Notes: generated by a model from the letters alone, not told the origin. A DNA stretch of 64,000 bases from Panulirus ornatus (GCF_036320965.1 NC_092249.1:2572614-2636613); one strand, 5' to 3'. Shown: positions 1-11,344, numbered from the stretch's first letter. Translations and numbers: made by a program.

Positions 1-20
1 TTAAATACCAAACAGCATTG

Positions 21-236
21 CTTAATGGTCGTACCGTCGTGCTCAAGGGTCGTATCATCGTGCTCAAGGGTCGTACCATCGTGCTCAAGGGTCGTACCGT
101 CGTGCTCAAGGATCGTACCGTCGTGCTCAAGGGTCGTACCATCGTGCTCAAGGGTCGTACCGTCGTGCTCAAGGGTCGTACCGTCGTGCTCAAGGATCGT
201 ACCGTCGTGCTCAAGGGTCGTACCGTCGTGCTCACG
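21..236 (+). repeat. 21-bp minisatellite family, locus 1 (plus orientation)
   Basis: About ten tandem copies of a 21-bp unit with core GTCGTACCGTCGTG followed by CTCAAG. Copies differ by single substitutions, mainly ACCG/ACCA, ACCG/ATCA and GGG/GGA. The period is seven codons, so several frames stay open and give fake heptapeptide repeats. The same unit recurs across the window. Confidence 0.97.
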
Positions 237-813
237 TAGAGTTAAGACGCAAGCGTGACACAGAAACAGGCGTGACACAGAGACAGGCATGCAGGCATGG
301 GAAAGGCTATAGAAACAGACATGACACAGACAACAGAACGCCAAGTGCCAGACTTTTCTCCCTGCACCAATCCTAAACCAACAGTTTTCTGTCACGCTCA
401 TAAATTCTTACACATTCGGTTTTTTTTTTGAACTCTTTACGTTTTCTGTTGACAAACGTATTATTCAGAGGCGAAGGGGAAAAAATATATGTGAAATATA
501 ATATGTCGAACTATAAATACAACCAGAGCACATTCGTAAAGCAAATACTCTAAGTATATTCGAATTTATTCATTCTATCAACCATATCTTTATTACATTA
601 TCAATAAATATAACACAAAATAATTTATTCTACTTTATATTTACTAATACCATCCTTCTCCATACTGCTCATACATCATCAATAAAACTGCAGAGGGGAA
701 AAAATATATATATATATAGTCCTCCATACACTTTTATGACCAATAAAGTAACTCGACTCTTACACCTGACTTTATTACTCCGTTGAAACAGTATAGGAAC
801 TGGGGAGAAACAG
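237..813. other. Unassigned AT-rich DNA
   Basis: After a short imperfect duplication of a GTGACACAG-type motif (250-290), the sequence is AT-rich and single-copy in appearance, with a T run near 420 and a short (AT)n at 704-717. No gene or element recognised. Confidence 0.6.
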
Positions 814-838
814 ACACACACACACACACACACACACA
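814..838. repeat. (AC)n microsatellite
   Basis: Pure AC dinucleotide run. Confidence 0.95.
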
Positions 839-970
839 ACGCCGCCGTTGTAATAAAGGAGCATCGCCGTTGAAAACTGTCTGCTATGTCACAGTGCACG
901 AAACGTGGACAAGGGAGAGCAAGTGAGATTGTACCCAACTTCCGTTTTTCACGAATTGGAGGGTTGAGAC

Positions 971-1023
971 GCGCGCGTGTGTGTGTGTCCGTGCGTGCGT
1001 GTGCGTCCGTGTGTGCGTGTGCG

Positions 1024-1056
<33 letters not shown>
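971..1056. repeat. (GT)n / GTGCGT compound microsatellite
   Basis: GT run interrupted by GTCC and GTGC hexamers in its first half and pure in its second half. This is consistent with an older interrupted end and a younger pure end. Confidence 0.95.
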
Positions 1057-1058
<2 letters not shown>

Positions 1059-1489
1059 GTACTCATTTATACCGAAATATCTTCGTTGTGTGTCAAGGGA
1101 GGGTTAGGTTCACTCCGGTGTACCGCTCGTGTTCAGTTCGAAGCGCTCCGTCATCCAGGTCGGAACAAAGCCGTGTTACACCTCTTGCAAAAACGCGTTG
1201 TTGTTTATTTATCTTTATTTATTCTTTAATTTTGCCTTAAGATTTTATTGAACATTGCATGTCACTGATTGCGTCTCTGTGTTGAGTATCGGCTCTTGTG
1301 GCAATTTCCCTTACGCTTTATTAAGTCCTCATTATTTCTTATTATTTGTGGCAACAAAACTTTATTTATCTTTATGAGATCTTTGTTATTGTTGTTGTTG
1401 TTGTTGCAAATTGCCTCTCTTCAGCGCAATATCGATTTCCGTCTAAGGGACGTGGCGAGGGTTCTGCGTCAGTTGAAAATGTCACGGAA

Positions 1490-1491
<2 letters not shown>
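1057..1491. other. Unassigned T-rich DNA
   Basis: No gene recognised. A short (GTT)n run lies near 1385-1406. The open frame crossing the region ends in the following GA run and has no homology that I recognise. Confidence 0.6.
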
Positions 1492-1586
<95 letters not shown>

Positions 1587-1627
1587 AAGTATTTCTTGAA
1601 ATGCAACAGATTTTATCTTTTCTTTAT

Positions 1628-1705
<78 letters not shown>
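1492..1705. repeat. Two (GA)n tracts with 47-bp spacer
   Basis: Pure GA runs at 1492-1583 and 1631-1705 flank a short non-repetitive spacer. Both have the purine strand on plus. Confidence 0.97.
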
Positions 1706-1707
<2 letters not shown>

Positions 1708-1807
1708 ATATATGTACATGACAACAGAGTGGGCTTAGAGTTAGGAATTATATGTGGGATTATATGTAGTCTGCCCTCCTGGGGCGAAGGAGGGGGGGCT
1801 TTGAGGG

Positions 1808-1808
<1 letters not shown>

Positions 1809-1849
<41 letters not shown>
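1809..1849. repeat. (CA)n microsatellite
   Basis: Pure CA run. Confidence 0.96.
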
Positions 1850-1851
<2 letters not shown>

Positions 1852-2298
1852 CAATCACCTTTCATCTTCACATCATCCACGTCCATTTCCAGAGCCAGCC
1901 ACGGAAATCCACCTGCCCACAGTCAACCCTGGGATCTGGGGCGCATCGCCTCCCTACAAGACCCAGGGAGGGAGTGTGTGGGGTGTCTGCACACGTCAGT
2001 GGGGAGACTACCAGTCATGTGGTGGTGGGGAGATTAAGACACGGGGAATTCATGGACTCGAAGGTGGGTGGGTGTGAGGGGGAGGAAAAAAACTTCCTTC
2101 TTCTGAAGTAAGTAATTAAGGGAACTTCCCTAATGAGGCTAATTAATGAAGTCCTTCCAACCCTCCCTCATAGTCTCCTCTTTCCATCTATCTACCCACA
2201 CACTTCCTTCTATGTATATATACCTCCCCACCTCCTCCACCTCCATCTCCCTCCATCTATACTTTCCATCGTCCCTGGTCAGCCCTAGCCTATCCCCC

Positions 2299-2301
<3 letters not shown>
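1850..2301. other. Unassigned pyrimidine-rich DNA
   Basis: CT-rich plus-strand sequence (2150-2300) preceded by GC-balanced DNA. No coding or RNA feature seen. Confidence 0.55.

Positions 2302-2340
<39 letters not shown>
2302..2340. repeat. (GA)n microsatellite
   Basis: Pure GA run followed by a short TATGAGAGAG duplication. Confidence 0.95.
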
Positions 2341-2343
<3 letters not shown>

Positions 2344-2750
2344 GAGAGAGTATGCTACGCTAGCGCACGTTAAGACTCACTTTTGCCACTCCTGAAGCGA
2401 CGTGATCGCCCCTGATGCGGAGAAAAAAAGGGGGGGGAAAAGGGGGAGTGGGGGGCGGCGCCCTATGAGCGTTAATCATCAACATCAAAGCCACAAGGGG
2501 CGCGGGGCCTCCAGCTCCTGCTGGCGCTACTGCAGAAGGCTGACCTGAGGGAGTCGAACGCCCTATGTCAAAGGAGTTAAAAAAAAGAAGAAAAAAACCT
2601 GGGTTGCAGGTTGGTAACTAGATGAATATTTGTTTTTGTTTTCAGGTTCGAAACCCACTGCTGAGGGAGGGACAAAAGGTGGGGGGGGGGGGGGGGGTGC
2701 GTAGATGCGTTTAACTACGTCTATACTAAAGTTACCGTGAAGTGAATTAT
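2341..2750. other. Unassigned DNA with G-runs and an isolated B-box-like site
   Basis: Contains G-rich stretches (2428-2460) and a 17-base G run at 2681-2697. GGTTCGAAACC at 2645-2655 matches the pol III B-box consensus, but no convincing A box or tRNA fold is present, so no RNA gene is called. Confidence 0.5.
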
Positions 2751-3035
2751 CTACCCATTCCGAATAGATGGAATGATCTACCACTCCCAAATACAGATGG
2801 AGAATCTACCACTCCCAAATACAGATGGAGAATCTACCACTCCCAAATATAGATGGAGAATCTACCACTCCCAAATATAGATGGAGAATCTACCCTTCCC
2901 AAAGAGATGAAATAATCTACACTACCCAAACCAATGGATTAATCCACCTCTTCCAGAGAGATGGATTAATCTACTCATCCCAAACAAATGATCAATCTAC
3001 TCCTCCCAAACAGACGGAATCATCTACCTCTCCTT
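2751..3035. repeat. 28-bp minisatellite, decaying to the right
   Basis: Tandem 28-bp units with core GAATCTACCACTCCCAAATA, near-identical at 2770-2890. The right-hand copies are increasingly diverged and change length. Confidence 0.9.
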
Positions 3036-3066
3036 TATGAAGTGCCTTATGTTGAAGTGCATTAAT

Positions 3067-3068
<2 letters not shown>

Positions 3069-3127
<59 letters not shown>
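3069..3127. repeat. (AC)n microsatellite
   Basis: Pure dinucleotide run. Confidence 0.97.
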
Positions 3128-3130
<3 letters not shown>

Positions 3131-3458
3131 TAATCACCCGTCAGTCATTAATCCCAGACACACACAATAATCGCCAACACAAACCATGAGCCACACTGTC
3201 AAATCCTGCACCGGGTGCGAGAAAGCCACACGTTCTACACACAATGCAATTAGCCGGACACTACAATCTACTGGATCATAATTACACGGAGGGTTCCATG
3301 TATGGAGACCTCATCACAGAACGGGACACCAAGGCTGTTCAAGTCATTACACGACAGACAAAGGCGAGGATGATTATAGGGGTACAATGAGACGGTAATT
3401 AAGTTTATTCTTAACCCAAGTTCAAGTTCAAAGAATTGAACAATAGACGACGGAATTG

Positions 3459-3461
<3 letters not shown>
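3128..3461. other. Unassigned single-copy-like DNA
   Basis: No repeat or gene recognised between two CA tracts. Confidence 0.5.

Positions 3462-3546
<85 letters not shown>
3462..3546. repeat. Compound (AC)n(AT)n microsatellite
   Basis: AC run to 3507 passes directly into an AT run to 3546. Confidence 0.97.
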
Positions 3547-3550
<4 letters not shown>

Positions 3551-3640
3551 ACATAGGAAAGGAAACACGTCATCCTAAGCGCTTTCGTGTATTAACAAAG
3601 CCTCTTGAGTTAATACACAAAAGCACTCTGGATATATATC

Positions 3641-3778
3641 TTTCTTTCTTTCAAACTATTCGCCATTTCCCGCGTTAGCCAGGTAGCGTTAAGAACAGAG
3701 GACTGGGCCTTTGGGGGGAATATCCTCACCTGGCCCCCTTCTCTGCTCCTTCTTTTGGGAAATTAAAAAAAAAAAAAA
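3641..3778 (+). mobile_element. SINE-like element copy 1, poly(A)-terminated
   Basis: Starts at a TTTCTTTC stretch, carries the core CCCGCGTTAGCCAGGTAGCG (3669-3688), then AAGAACAGAGGACTGGGCC, then a pyrimidine-rich part, and ends in AATTA plus a 13-14 base A run. A second copy with the same order of segments is at 35629-35740. Both begin after AT-rich or (AT)n sequence. I infer a non-autonomous retroelement because two interspersed copies share ends and one ends in poly(A). The core CCCGCGTTAGC-GAGGTAGCG also occurs in reverse complement in the 3'UTR of the LINE at 51777-52668. Confidence 0.7.
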
Positions 3779-3823
3779 CGAGAATAACTTGTAACTCTAA
3801 AAAGGGAAGAAAAACCCAAAGAT

Positions 3824-3824
<1 letters not shown>

Positions 3825-3902
<78 letters not shown>
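3825..3902. repeat. (GA)n microsatellite
   Basis: Pure GA run, 78 bases. Confidence 0.97.
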
Positions 3903-3905
<3 letters not shown>

Positions 3906-3999
3906 CACTGCAGCCTCCAGCCGTAGCACTGGGAAACACGCAAGATTATATGACCCATAAAATGCTCCAGAGCGGAGTAGCAATGCGTCGTGCGCTGGG

Positions 4000-4038
4000 A
4001 GGGTCGTACCGGCCGTGAACGACTCTCGGTACGACCCT
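4000..4038. repeat. Perfect inverted repeat made of two opposed 21-mer fragments
   Basis: AGGGTCGTACCG (4000-4011) and CGGTACGACCCT (4027-4038) are exact reverse complements around a 15-base loop. The arm is the start of the 21-bp minisatellite unit, here present as a single inverted pair rather than an array. Confidence 0.9.
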
Positions 4039-4159
4039 TGCTTCGGGAGAGGTTACTACGGACGACTACGGAGACGACTTTCGCTCCAGAAGGACACGAC
4101 ATTCTGGGAACGACACACGACCCTTAAATTTTGGTCGACCCCAACGACAAACCCTAATT

Positions 4160-4173
4160 CCCCCCCCCCCCCC
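4160..4173. repeat. Homopolymer C run
   Basis: About 14 C bases just before the 23-bp array. Its exact length is uncertain in any assembly. Confidence 0.85.
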
Positions 4174-4174
4174 A

Positions 4175-4702
4175 ACACACCCTAATCTACCCCCACAACA
4201 CACCTTAATCTACACCCACAACACACCCTAATCTACACCCACAACACACCCTAATCTACACCCACAACACACCCTAATCTACACCCACAACACACCCTAA
4301 TCTACACTCACAACACTTCCTAATCTACACCCACAACACTTCCAAATCTACACCCACAACACACCCTAATCTACACCCACAACACTTCCTAATCTACACC
4401 CACAACACACCCTAATCTACACCCACAACACACCCTAATCTACACCCACAACACACCCTAATCTACACCCACAACACACCCTAATCTACACTCACAACAC
4501 TTCCTAATCTACACCCACAACACTTCCTAATCTACACCCACAACACACCCTAATCTACACCCACAACACACCCTAATATACACCCACAACACACCCTAAT
4601 CTACCCACACACACCCTAATCTACACCCACAACACACCCTAATCTACACCCACAACACACCCTAATCTACACCCACAACACACCCTAATCTACACCCACA
4701 TC
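4175..4702. repeat. 23-bp minisatellite
   Basis: About 23 tandem units with core CACACCCTAATCTACACCC. A variant with ACTTCC in place of ACACCC recurs at irregular places, and one short unit lies near 4600. CCCTAA appears once per unit, but this is not a telomeric array. Confidence 0.96.
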
Positions 4703-5072
4703 ACTCCTTAACCTATCAACATCAAATACAAACAATAACACGGAAACAACGAGAATAAGACGTTGTTAGGAAACGCTGATGGCGTGTTTGAAGTCCTTTT
4801 TTTTTTCAATCATTAACAACATCACTAATCACCTAAGGGGGGTGAACAGCTGAGAAAACAATGAACAAGTATCCTCGAAGTGTACTTAACCATCCATAAT
4901 TATACTGTCTATGCAATCCAGCAAGGTCGCCAAGCCTCAAACAGATGAATCTAAAAGGAAGAATTGAGTTTACTGCTACACCAATTTGCTTTAGAAAAAA
5001 AGGCTTTTACGAAAACGGACATATGGTATATGAGGGAGATATCGCGACGTTGTCAATCACACAATTCTATAA
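4703..5072. other. Unassigned AT-rich DNA
   Basis: Single-copy in appearance with a T run at 4798-4806. No gene recognised. Confidence 0.55.
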
Positions 5073-5639
5073 GGGCTCACAGGGCTACAGATAATGACTC
5101 ACAGGGCTGCAGATAAGGACTCACAGGGCTACAGATAAGGACTCACAGGGCTACAGATAAGGACTTACAGGGCTACAGATAAGGCCTCACAGGGCTACAG
5201 ATAAGGACTCACGGGGCTACAGATAAGGACTCACAGGGCTACAGATAAGGCCTCACAGGGCTACAGATAAGGACTCACAGGGCTACAGATAAGGCGTCAC
5301 AGGGCTACAGATAAGGACTCACAGGGCTACAGATAAGGACTCACAGGGCTACAGATAAGGACTCACAGGGCTACAGATAAGGACTTACAGGGCTACAGAT
5401 AAGGCCTCACAGGGCTACAGATAAGGACTCACAGGGCTACAGATAAGGCGTCACAGGGCTACAGATAAGGACTCACAGGGCTACAGATAAGGACTCACAG
5501 GGCTACAGATAAGGACTCACAGGGCTACAAATGAAGCCTCACAGAGCTACAGATAAGGACTCACAGGGCTACAGATAAACTGATAAGGACTCACAGGGCT
5601 ACAGATAAACAGATAAGGACTCACAGGGTTACAGATAAG
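5073..5639. repeat. 22-bp minisatellite
   Basis: About 25 units with core GACTCACAGGGCTACAG. The GGACT/GGCCT/GGCGT variants repeat in blocks (compare 5159-5300 with 5385-5470), which indicates internal duplication. The right end (5560-5639) has longer diverged units with an inserted AAACTGAT. Confidence 0.96.
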
Positions 5640-6509
5640 GACTGGAGTGGAGGAGGACACATAAGTGAAGTCAGACACACACCACCACCGCTGGCCTCGC
5701 CAAAGCATGTTTCAACACCACACTGACATATTGATAAGCTGTGGCCACAACATTCCCCCTTCCCTTCCACTATAGCCAGGATGGCTGGGTCCACACCCAT
5801 CCCGAACCAACCACGCCTCATACACACAAGAGGCAAACCTTCCAGACACACACACACACACACACACTAGCATATACCACTTGAGGTCAACTTACCAAAG
5901 GTACGAATTCATGTTCACAGGGGGTTCATCCACTTTCTACACTTACACTTTCTAGGTGTTCCACCACCTGAAGTACATTTTCCACTGGTAAAGATAATCT
6001 TTGTAACTTGTTCTCCTCACGTATCAAGAGTTTTACGGATATAGAATTGGAATAAATCGATGAGACGGTATTCAAATGCAATCCTATTCGTGAAATCAGA
6101 CTCCACTTAACGCGATCATTCCTTCATGATAAGCAAGGTATGGAGTAAACTAAGGACAAGCATAGAGAACCCCCATCTACCGGTGAAGAATGTAAACCAT
6201 CTTTTAGACGAAGGTAGACTACTAAATGCATGTAAACTACACCCCTCAGGATGATGGAAACTAATAAGAGACAAAGAGTATCATCTCCATTCAGCGAAAC
6301 AAGGTAAACTCAACCACCACACACATATTAAACACCGGTAAACCCCATCCTGACACTCACATGTAAACCCAAACCGCGGCCATGTAAACCCTCTCTCTCA
6401 CCCGAGACAGTAGTCTACACTCGTATCTGTGCAATGGGGGGTTTCAACAAACCCCAACACCTCCCCCCCCTTCCCACAATGCATAACTTAGATGAATCCT
6501 CCAAGTACA

Positions 6510-6511
<2 letters not shown>
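5640..6511. other. Unassigned DNA with one short (AC)n
   Basis: A short AC run lies at 5849-5867. 6120-6400 contains weakly periodic GTAAAC-type words that may be a decayed tandem array. No gene recognised. Confidence 0.5.

Positions 6512-6586
<75 letters not shown>
6512..6586. repeat. (CT)n microsatellite
   Basis: Pure CT run, 75 bases. Confidence 0.97.
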
Positions 6587-6589
<3 letters not shown>

Positions 6590-7220
6590 GGAAAAGAAAA
6601 CCTTCCCTGGGGGGGGGGACCACTCCCCCCTCGACGCTACGTCTAAAGTTCTCACGATCCCCCCTCCCCCCCCCTTCCCTTTCCCTCCCCCTGATACAAA
6701 CACACTTTGTATTTTCTACCCCATTTCCCCTTAGCATTGTCACCCCCCCCCCTTTAACGTCCAGGTCCATTGGACCATTTCACCACCCGTTCCCCATTAC
6801 ACACTTAACAACACTTAACACTTCTATTCTAAAAGTACGTCTCCAGTCCCTAGATCTATCTTCTATCCCAAATACAATCGCTATAGAACGTATAGAAGGG
6901 CTGATCACCGCTGACGACCACATTCATACAATAATAATAATATGCTGTCACACCGTCAGCCCACACCTAAGCTAACACGAACCTCTCCGTGTGTCAGCCA
7001 ACAGAGCTGACACCCATTTCTGTCACGTCGTCGGGGCAAGACAGCTGACACTCTACCCTGTCCAGGGGGAACGTCAGACAACGCGAGCTGACACCACCCG
7101 TCCTCCCTCGTTGCCAACCAAGAGAGCTGACACCAACGTATCATCCGTGGGTGGTGTGGGTTCGGGGGCAACCCTGACTCGTGTAGGCGTTGGCAGTGCT
7201 GTCACGCCAGGCACGAGCCT

Positions 7221-7221
<1 letters not shown>
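6587..7221. other. Unassigned DNA with G/C runs and a decayed AGCTGACACC repeat
   Basis: G run at 6610-6619 and C runs near 6660-6760. Between 6990 and 7140 the motif AGCTGACAC recurs four times at irregular spacing, probably a decayed minisatellite. No gene recognised. Confidence 0.5.

Positions 7222-7303
<82 letters not shown>
7222..7303. repeat. (GA)n microsatellite
   Basis: Pure GA run, about 80 bases. Confidence 0.97.
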
Positions 7304-7307
<4 letters not shown>

Positions 7308-8351
7308 GAGTGCTGACACTCGGACATTCAAACTGCTTTAATGACGGTCATGAAGCTGGGGGAGGACACACACACAGACAGTCGCGAGGTCAGGAAAAAG
7401 AGAAAAGAAAAAGGAAAAAAAATATATATATATAAACTTGCAATTCTGTTGACTTGGTCGTTCGCAGAACTTTCTCCCGTTGCTTTCCACACCCCATGGA
7501 ACTTTTCTCTGTTGCTTTACACACTAAAGATAACTTCTGTTCGTTCCAGTACACACTGTCGAAGGATTTTATCCCAGTGGGCATAACAGACTAAGGGGGG
7601 ACTTTTCCCCCCGTTGCGACGCATATCAGGTGAGTTCCCCCTTCTGCAATGCATATCTGGGGGCAATACCCCTGTGGCAATGCATCTCTGGGGGTGGGAG
7701 AGAGAGGGTTTCCTGATCCACTATATGTTATGAGCATCGACCCAGAGCGCCCGCCCCCCACGACATTTTCTATTCCCCATTTCCAACACCTGCAGGATGA
7801 GCACTGACCATTTCAAGCCCCGGATGTATTCGTTATATTTTCCCTCGCCATGACTCAGGTTGTTTTTGTTGTTGTTGTTTTATGGTGTTATTGAAGTCTG
7901 TCATGTGCATGACTTCAATGCAGGATAAATATTTCCATGGGAAAGACTGGGTGGGCATCATGCATTCCATGATCAACCACGCAAGTGGCAATGGAGTGAT
8001 GATGTGAGATGGTCTGATAGATAAATAGATACACAGACAGATGTACAGAATGGACAGAAACCTGGAATTTGACCTGGATGTTCAACACATTTCCAACTGT
8101 TTTTATGATAACACTTGGTACCACTTTGCAGTATAATTGTACCTTTCTCCCTGATATGAAACCATCTTACAGTAAATACTAGTAAACAAGTTATCTATCA
8201 TTATCACTATTTATCACCTCATTCCCATCCTATCCCCACACAGGAGTAAACATACCTCGAAGACTGTTCCATAGCCTTATAGATGGGGATGCGAGTGTGT
8301 GGGTAGGTGGGTTATACACTGGTACATCATGAAGGTGAAAAAGGGGACTTG
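7304..8351. other. Unassigned DNA
   Basis: Contains a short (AT)n near 7420 and loosely repeated phrases (GTTGCTTTCCACAC / GTTGCTTTACACAC near 7480-7530, GCAATGCAT near 7650-7685), suggesting old local duplications. No gene recognised. A minus-strand RLWNSL near 8265 resembles a LINE C-terminus but is too short to call. Confidence 0.5.
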
Positions 8352-8500
8352 TGAATGGATGAAAGAGAGTGGAAGGTGCGGGTGATATATGCAGATGACA
8401 CCGTGCCAATATCAAACAGTAAACGAGCCACACAAGACATGAAAAGGGATGGAAGGGAATGTTGACAAGAGCAAAGTGGCTCTCTGGCTTAAAAAGGAAG
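8352..8500 (+). pseudogene. LINE reverse transcriptase remnant with YADD motif (RTE-like)
   Basis: One frame from 8355 reads MDEREWKVRVIYADDTV, with the polymerase catalytic YADD at 8388-8399, and continues to a stop at 8463. A second frame immediately after gives NVDKSKV at 8458-8478. In RTE-type LINEs the order is (E)RxWxV..L.[FY]ADDTV, then a short helix region, then VNV.KSKV, and the same NVNKSKV starts the conserved part of the LINE at 51777. The fragment is frameshifted and shortened between the two motifs, so it is dead. Flanking sequence shows no further RT homology that I can see. Family assignment is inference. Confidence 0.7.
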
Positions 8501-9005
8501 CCATCTTAAGACACCATGAAAGGGCTGGAGATTGCAAGGGTTAAGCCATGGGAACAGAGAACCACAGATGAAGGAATATTTACAGACATAATATAATGTA
8601 AAAAGTCAATCAAACTAATAGTGGTTGTTGTTTCTTTTTTTTACGATGGTAATTACTAATTCAGCGAACAAGTTGAACAACCAGATGCCTAAGCGAAAGC
8701 TCAAAGACATAGAGCCTTACTGAAGCATCTGAGCGAGAGAAAAGAAATAATATGAAGATTAAAAGTTCACAAAAACTGGTCCAGTTCCTTTCCCAACCGT
8801 GATATCTGAACGTCGGAGTCTGGATGAACTGAATATATTATCAAAAAAAAAAATATTGAATAACAAATAAACAAACAAACAAAAAAACATATTTGAGTAA
8901 CAAATAGAATGCAATCAGTGTGAGTTATTTGGCAGAACTACTGTCAACAAGAGTAGATAAAATTCCTAACCCCCCCATACCTGGGGCACTACACCCCCCC
9001 CCGCC
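8501..9005. other. Unassigned AT-rich DNA
   Basis: No repeat or gene recognised apart from A runs near 8843 and 8870-8890. Confidence 0.5.
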
Positions 9006-9031
9006 CACACACACACACACACACACACACA
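9006..9031. repeat. (CA)n microsatellite
   Basis: Short CA run next to C runs. Confidence 0.93.
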
Positions 9032-9249
9032 CCCTGGCCTGGGGCTTCGGGGGGGTAGACGACCTTAAACCACAACTACAGATATTACCCTCGTTAACAA
9101 CGATGTATGCAACACAGTGCTATACCACTAGCGGCCCCCCCCCCCTCCCCCCGGTACGTTCGTTCGACCCCAAACAACATACAACATATCAAACAACCAA
9201 GTTCCAGGCCAACGCTGCTTTACATTCTCGCCTGACCTTTGACCTCTGA

Positions 9250-10340
9250 TGTGCAAGTCACCCCTTGAATTTATTTAACATGACGGTTTAGAACAAGACT
9301 GGAACGAGAACTCTCACAACACAACACTACAACCGAAACAGAGGTTCAGTGCTAAGGTTATAATGATAGCAATCCAACTCCTGTGGTTATACGAAGGTGT
9401 TGTAAGAAAGCAAACTTAAGTTACATCGTCTTAAGTTGTACTATAACCAAGACACTTTTCCTAGGTTACTAATAGGTTATAACATAGCCAGAACCACAGT
9501 CATATCTTAATAACACAATTAATGGAACAACCACAACTCTTCTAGCTTTAAAACGAGTTATAACACAGTTAGGGTAATTACCTTATCTTAACGAGCTCAA
9601 ATGCAACCAGAACAGTTTCCTATGCTTAATACGGAGTTCTAACACAGCGGGAAATAAGCTTTTAACGAGTTTTAACATAGCAGCGGCTTACTAGCAAGCT
9701 AAGTCTGAGCCTAACACAGCTACAACAGCTGAAGAGTACCAACACAGCCCATCTCCTGTAGCTTATTAACCAGCCAGGCTATACTTAACAAAGCTAAGTA
9801 AATACAAAAAGGTGTAGACACCGTAGCGAGAACCCAGCTGTGTTAGGCGAGTGTTACTGTGGTCGATAAGAAAGCAATTTACTCTCCCACACAACTCCAT
9901 AATTCATGACCTGAAGTGTACTTTCCTCCCACCACACGTAGTACATTCGGAGCGCTGTAGTACATCCCTCCAATACAGTACACTGTGCTATATGGAAGTC
10001 GAGAACACAGTGTTGTGTGTTTTCTTTCGTTGGGATTGGCAGGGAGCAACACACTGTGGTTCCAGGGGCAAACACAAGGACATAGGTGTTCCTTCTGACA
10101 TACCTAGCAACACAGTTTGATGGTACTACGAAACACTTACGAGATGTAGTACAGGAGGTTCTCCTACCACGCAACACAAGTGTGGTTGAACTACCACACG
10201 AAACTGTGATGGGACGACCAGTGAAATACGACCAGGGAACTCCTAAGTGTTAGAAAATATCCAATTGTATCAAGGTGTTCGACCAGACCAGACGACACAG
10301 TGTGGTCGTGCTACCAGATACCACAAGGTTGTCTGCTCCC
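9250..10340. repeat. Probable decayed tandem arrays
   Basis: From about 9310 to 9840 the phrase TTATAACA(C/T)AG recurs at irregular 40-60 bp spacing. From about 9990 to 10340 CACAGTGTGGT and GTACTACCACAC phrases recur, which resemble the 54-bp array that follows. I read this as strongly diverged outer parts of old arrays. No gene recognised. Confidence 0.45.
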
Positions 10341-10755
10341 ACGACCAAGACGACCCAGTGTGGTCGTATACCAAACAACCACAAATTCTAGTCTAAGGAC
10401 CAGACGACCCAGTGTGGTCGTATACCAGACAACCACAAATTCTAGTCTAAGGACCAGACGACCCAGTGTGGCCGTATACCAGACAACCACAAATTCTAGT
10501 CTAAGGACCAGACGACCCAGTGTGGTCGTATACCAGACAACCACAAATTCTACTCTAAGGACCAGACGACCCAGTGTGGTCGTATACCAGACAACCACAA
10601 ATTCTACTCTAAGGACCAGACGACCCAGTGTGGTCGTATACCAGACAACCACAAATTCTACTCTAAGGACCAGACGACCCAGTGTGGTCGTATACCAGAC
10701 AACCACAAATTCTAGTCTCACGCCCAGACGACCCAGAGTGGTCGTACCAACTGCC
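10340..10755. repeat. 54-bp minisatellite
   Basis: Eight units, starting about every 54 bp from 10351, with core CGACCCAGTGTGGTCGTATA. An internal A/C-rich half reads ACAACCACAAATTCTA. The period is 18 codons, so long frames stay open on both strands. Two unit types (TCTAGTCTAAG left, TCTACTCTAAG right) form blocks, showing unit-by-unit spread. Confidence 0.96.
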
Positions 10756-11081
10756 ACCACAAGCCCAGGCTGTACGACCTGTGGTGACCTCTCTCGAGGT
10801 GGAAGCAGTTTTATTCCCAAGAAGACGACGACCACCCCCCCTCCCCCACCCACAACAACAGGGTCACCAAACAACCTAGAGAGCGCTGGTCGTTACTTCT
10901 GGCCAACCGAGCACCGACCTAACCTAGCCGGGAACGAGGAAGGAGGGGGGTGGCCCTCTGTAGCCCAGCCAGCCTTTACAACACGAGGCTCTGTACTAAT
11001 GACTCCCCCCCCCAGGCCAATGTAATCCTCTACACACATTTAAACCCGACAATGAACTCCTTTTAAACAGGCCTGCCTCTG
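10756..11081. other. Unassigned C-rich DNA
   Basis: C-rich (10838-10855, 11005-11012). Open frames here are extensions of the array frames. No gene recognised. Confidence 0.5.

Positions 11082-11140
<59 letters not shown>
11082..11140. repeat. (CT)n microsatellite
   Basis: Pure CT run. Confidence 0.96.
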
Positions 11141-11142
<2 letters not shown>

Positions 11143-11166
11143 TCACGGTCCTGGCCTCCACGTGTG

Positions 11167-11247
<81 letters not shown>

Positions 11248-11256
11248 GCCTGTCTA

Positions 11257-11341
<85 letters not shown>
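11167..11341. repeat. Compound (GT)n(CTGT)n(CT)n microsatellite
   Basis: GT run to 11208, CTGT tetranucleotide run to about 11278 with one ATCT interruption, then a CT run to 11341. The tetranucleotide sits exactly between the two dinucleotides that it combines. Confidence 0.97.

Positions 11342-11344
<3 letters not shown>

Noticed and set aside
977..1107. Cysteine/valine-rich small secreted peptides in GT runs (also at 3268, 11162, 20785 and 57673)
   Set aside because: GTGTGT reads as alternating Val-Cys in every such tract, so these are microsatellite artefacts.
2645..2655. tRNA gene from a perfect B box GGTTCGAAACC
   Set aside because: No A box at proper distance, no acceptor or anticodon stem can be built from the flanks.
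4175..4702. Telomeric or interstitial telomeric repeat, because CCCTAA occurs in every unit
   Set aside because: CCCTAA occurs once per 23-bp unit, not in tandem. Arthropod telomeres are usually TTAGG and no such run is present.
8230..8300. Minus-strand LINE C-terminus from SIRLWNSL
   Set aside because: Only six to eight residues fit, and the immediate neighbour is a plus-strand RT remnant, so chance is more likely.
10300..11025. 241-codon frame over the 54-bp array as a threonine-rich secreted protein
   Set aside because: The open frame comes from an 18-codon period and is equally open on the opposite strand. No signal peptide or conserved domain is visible.
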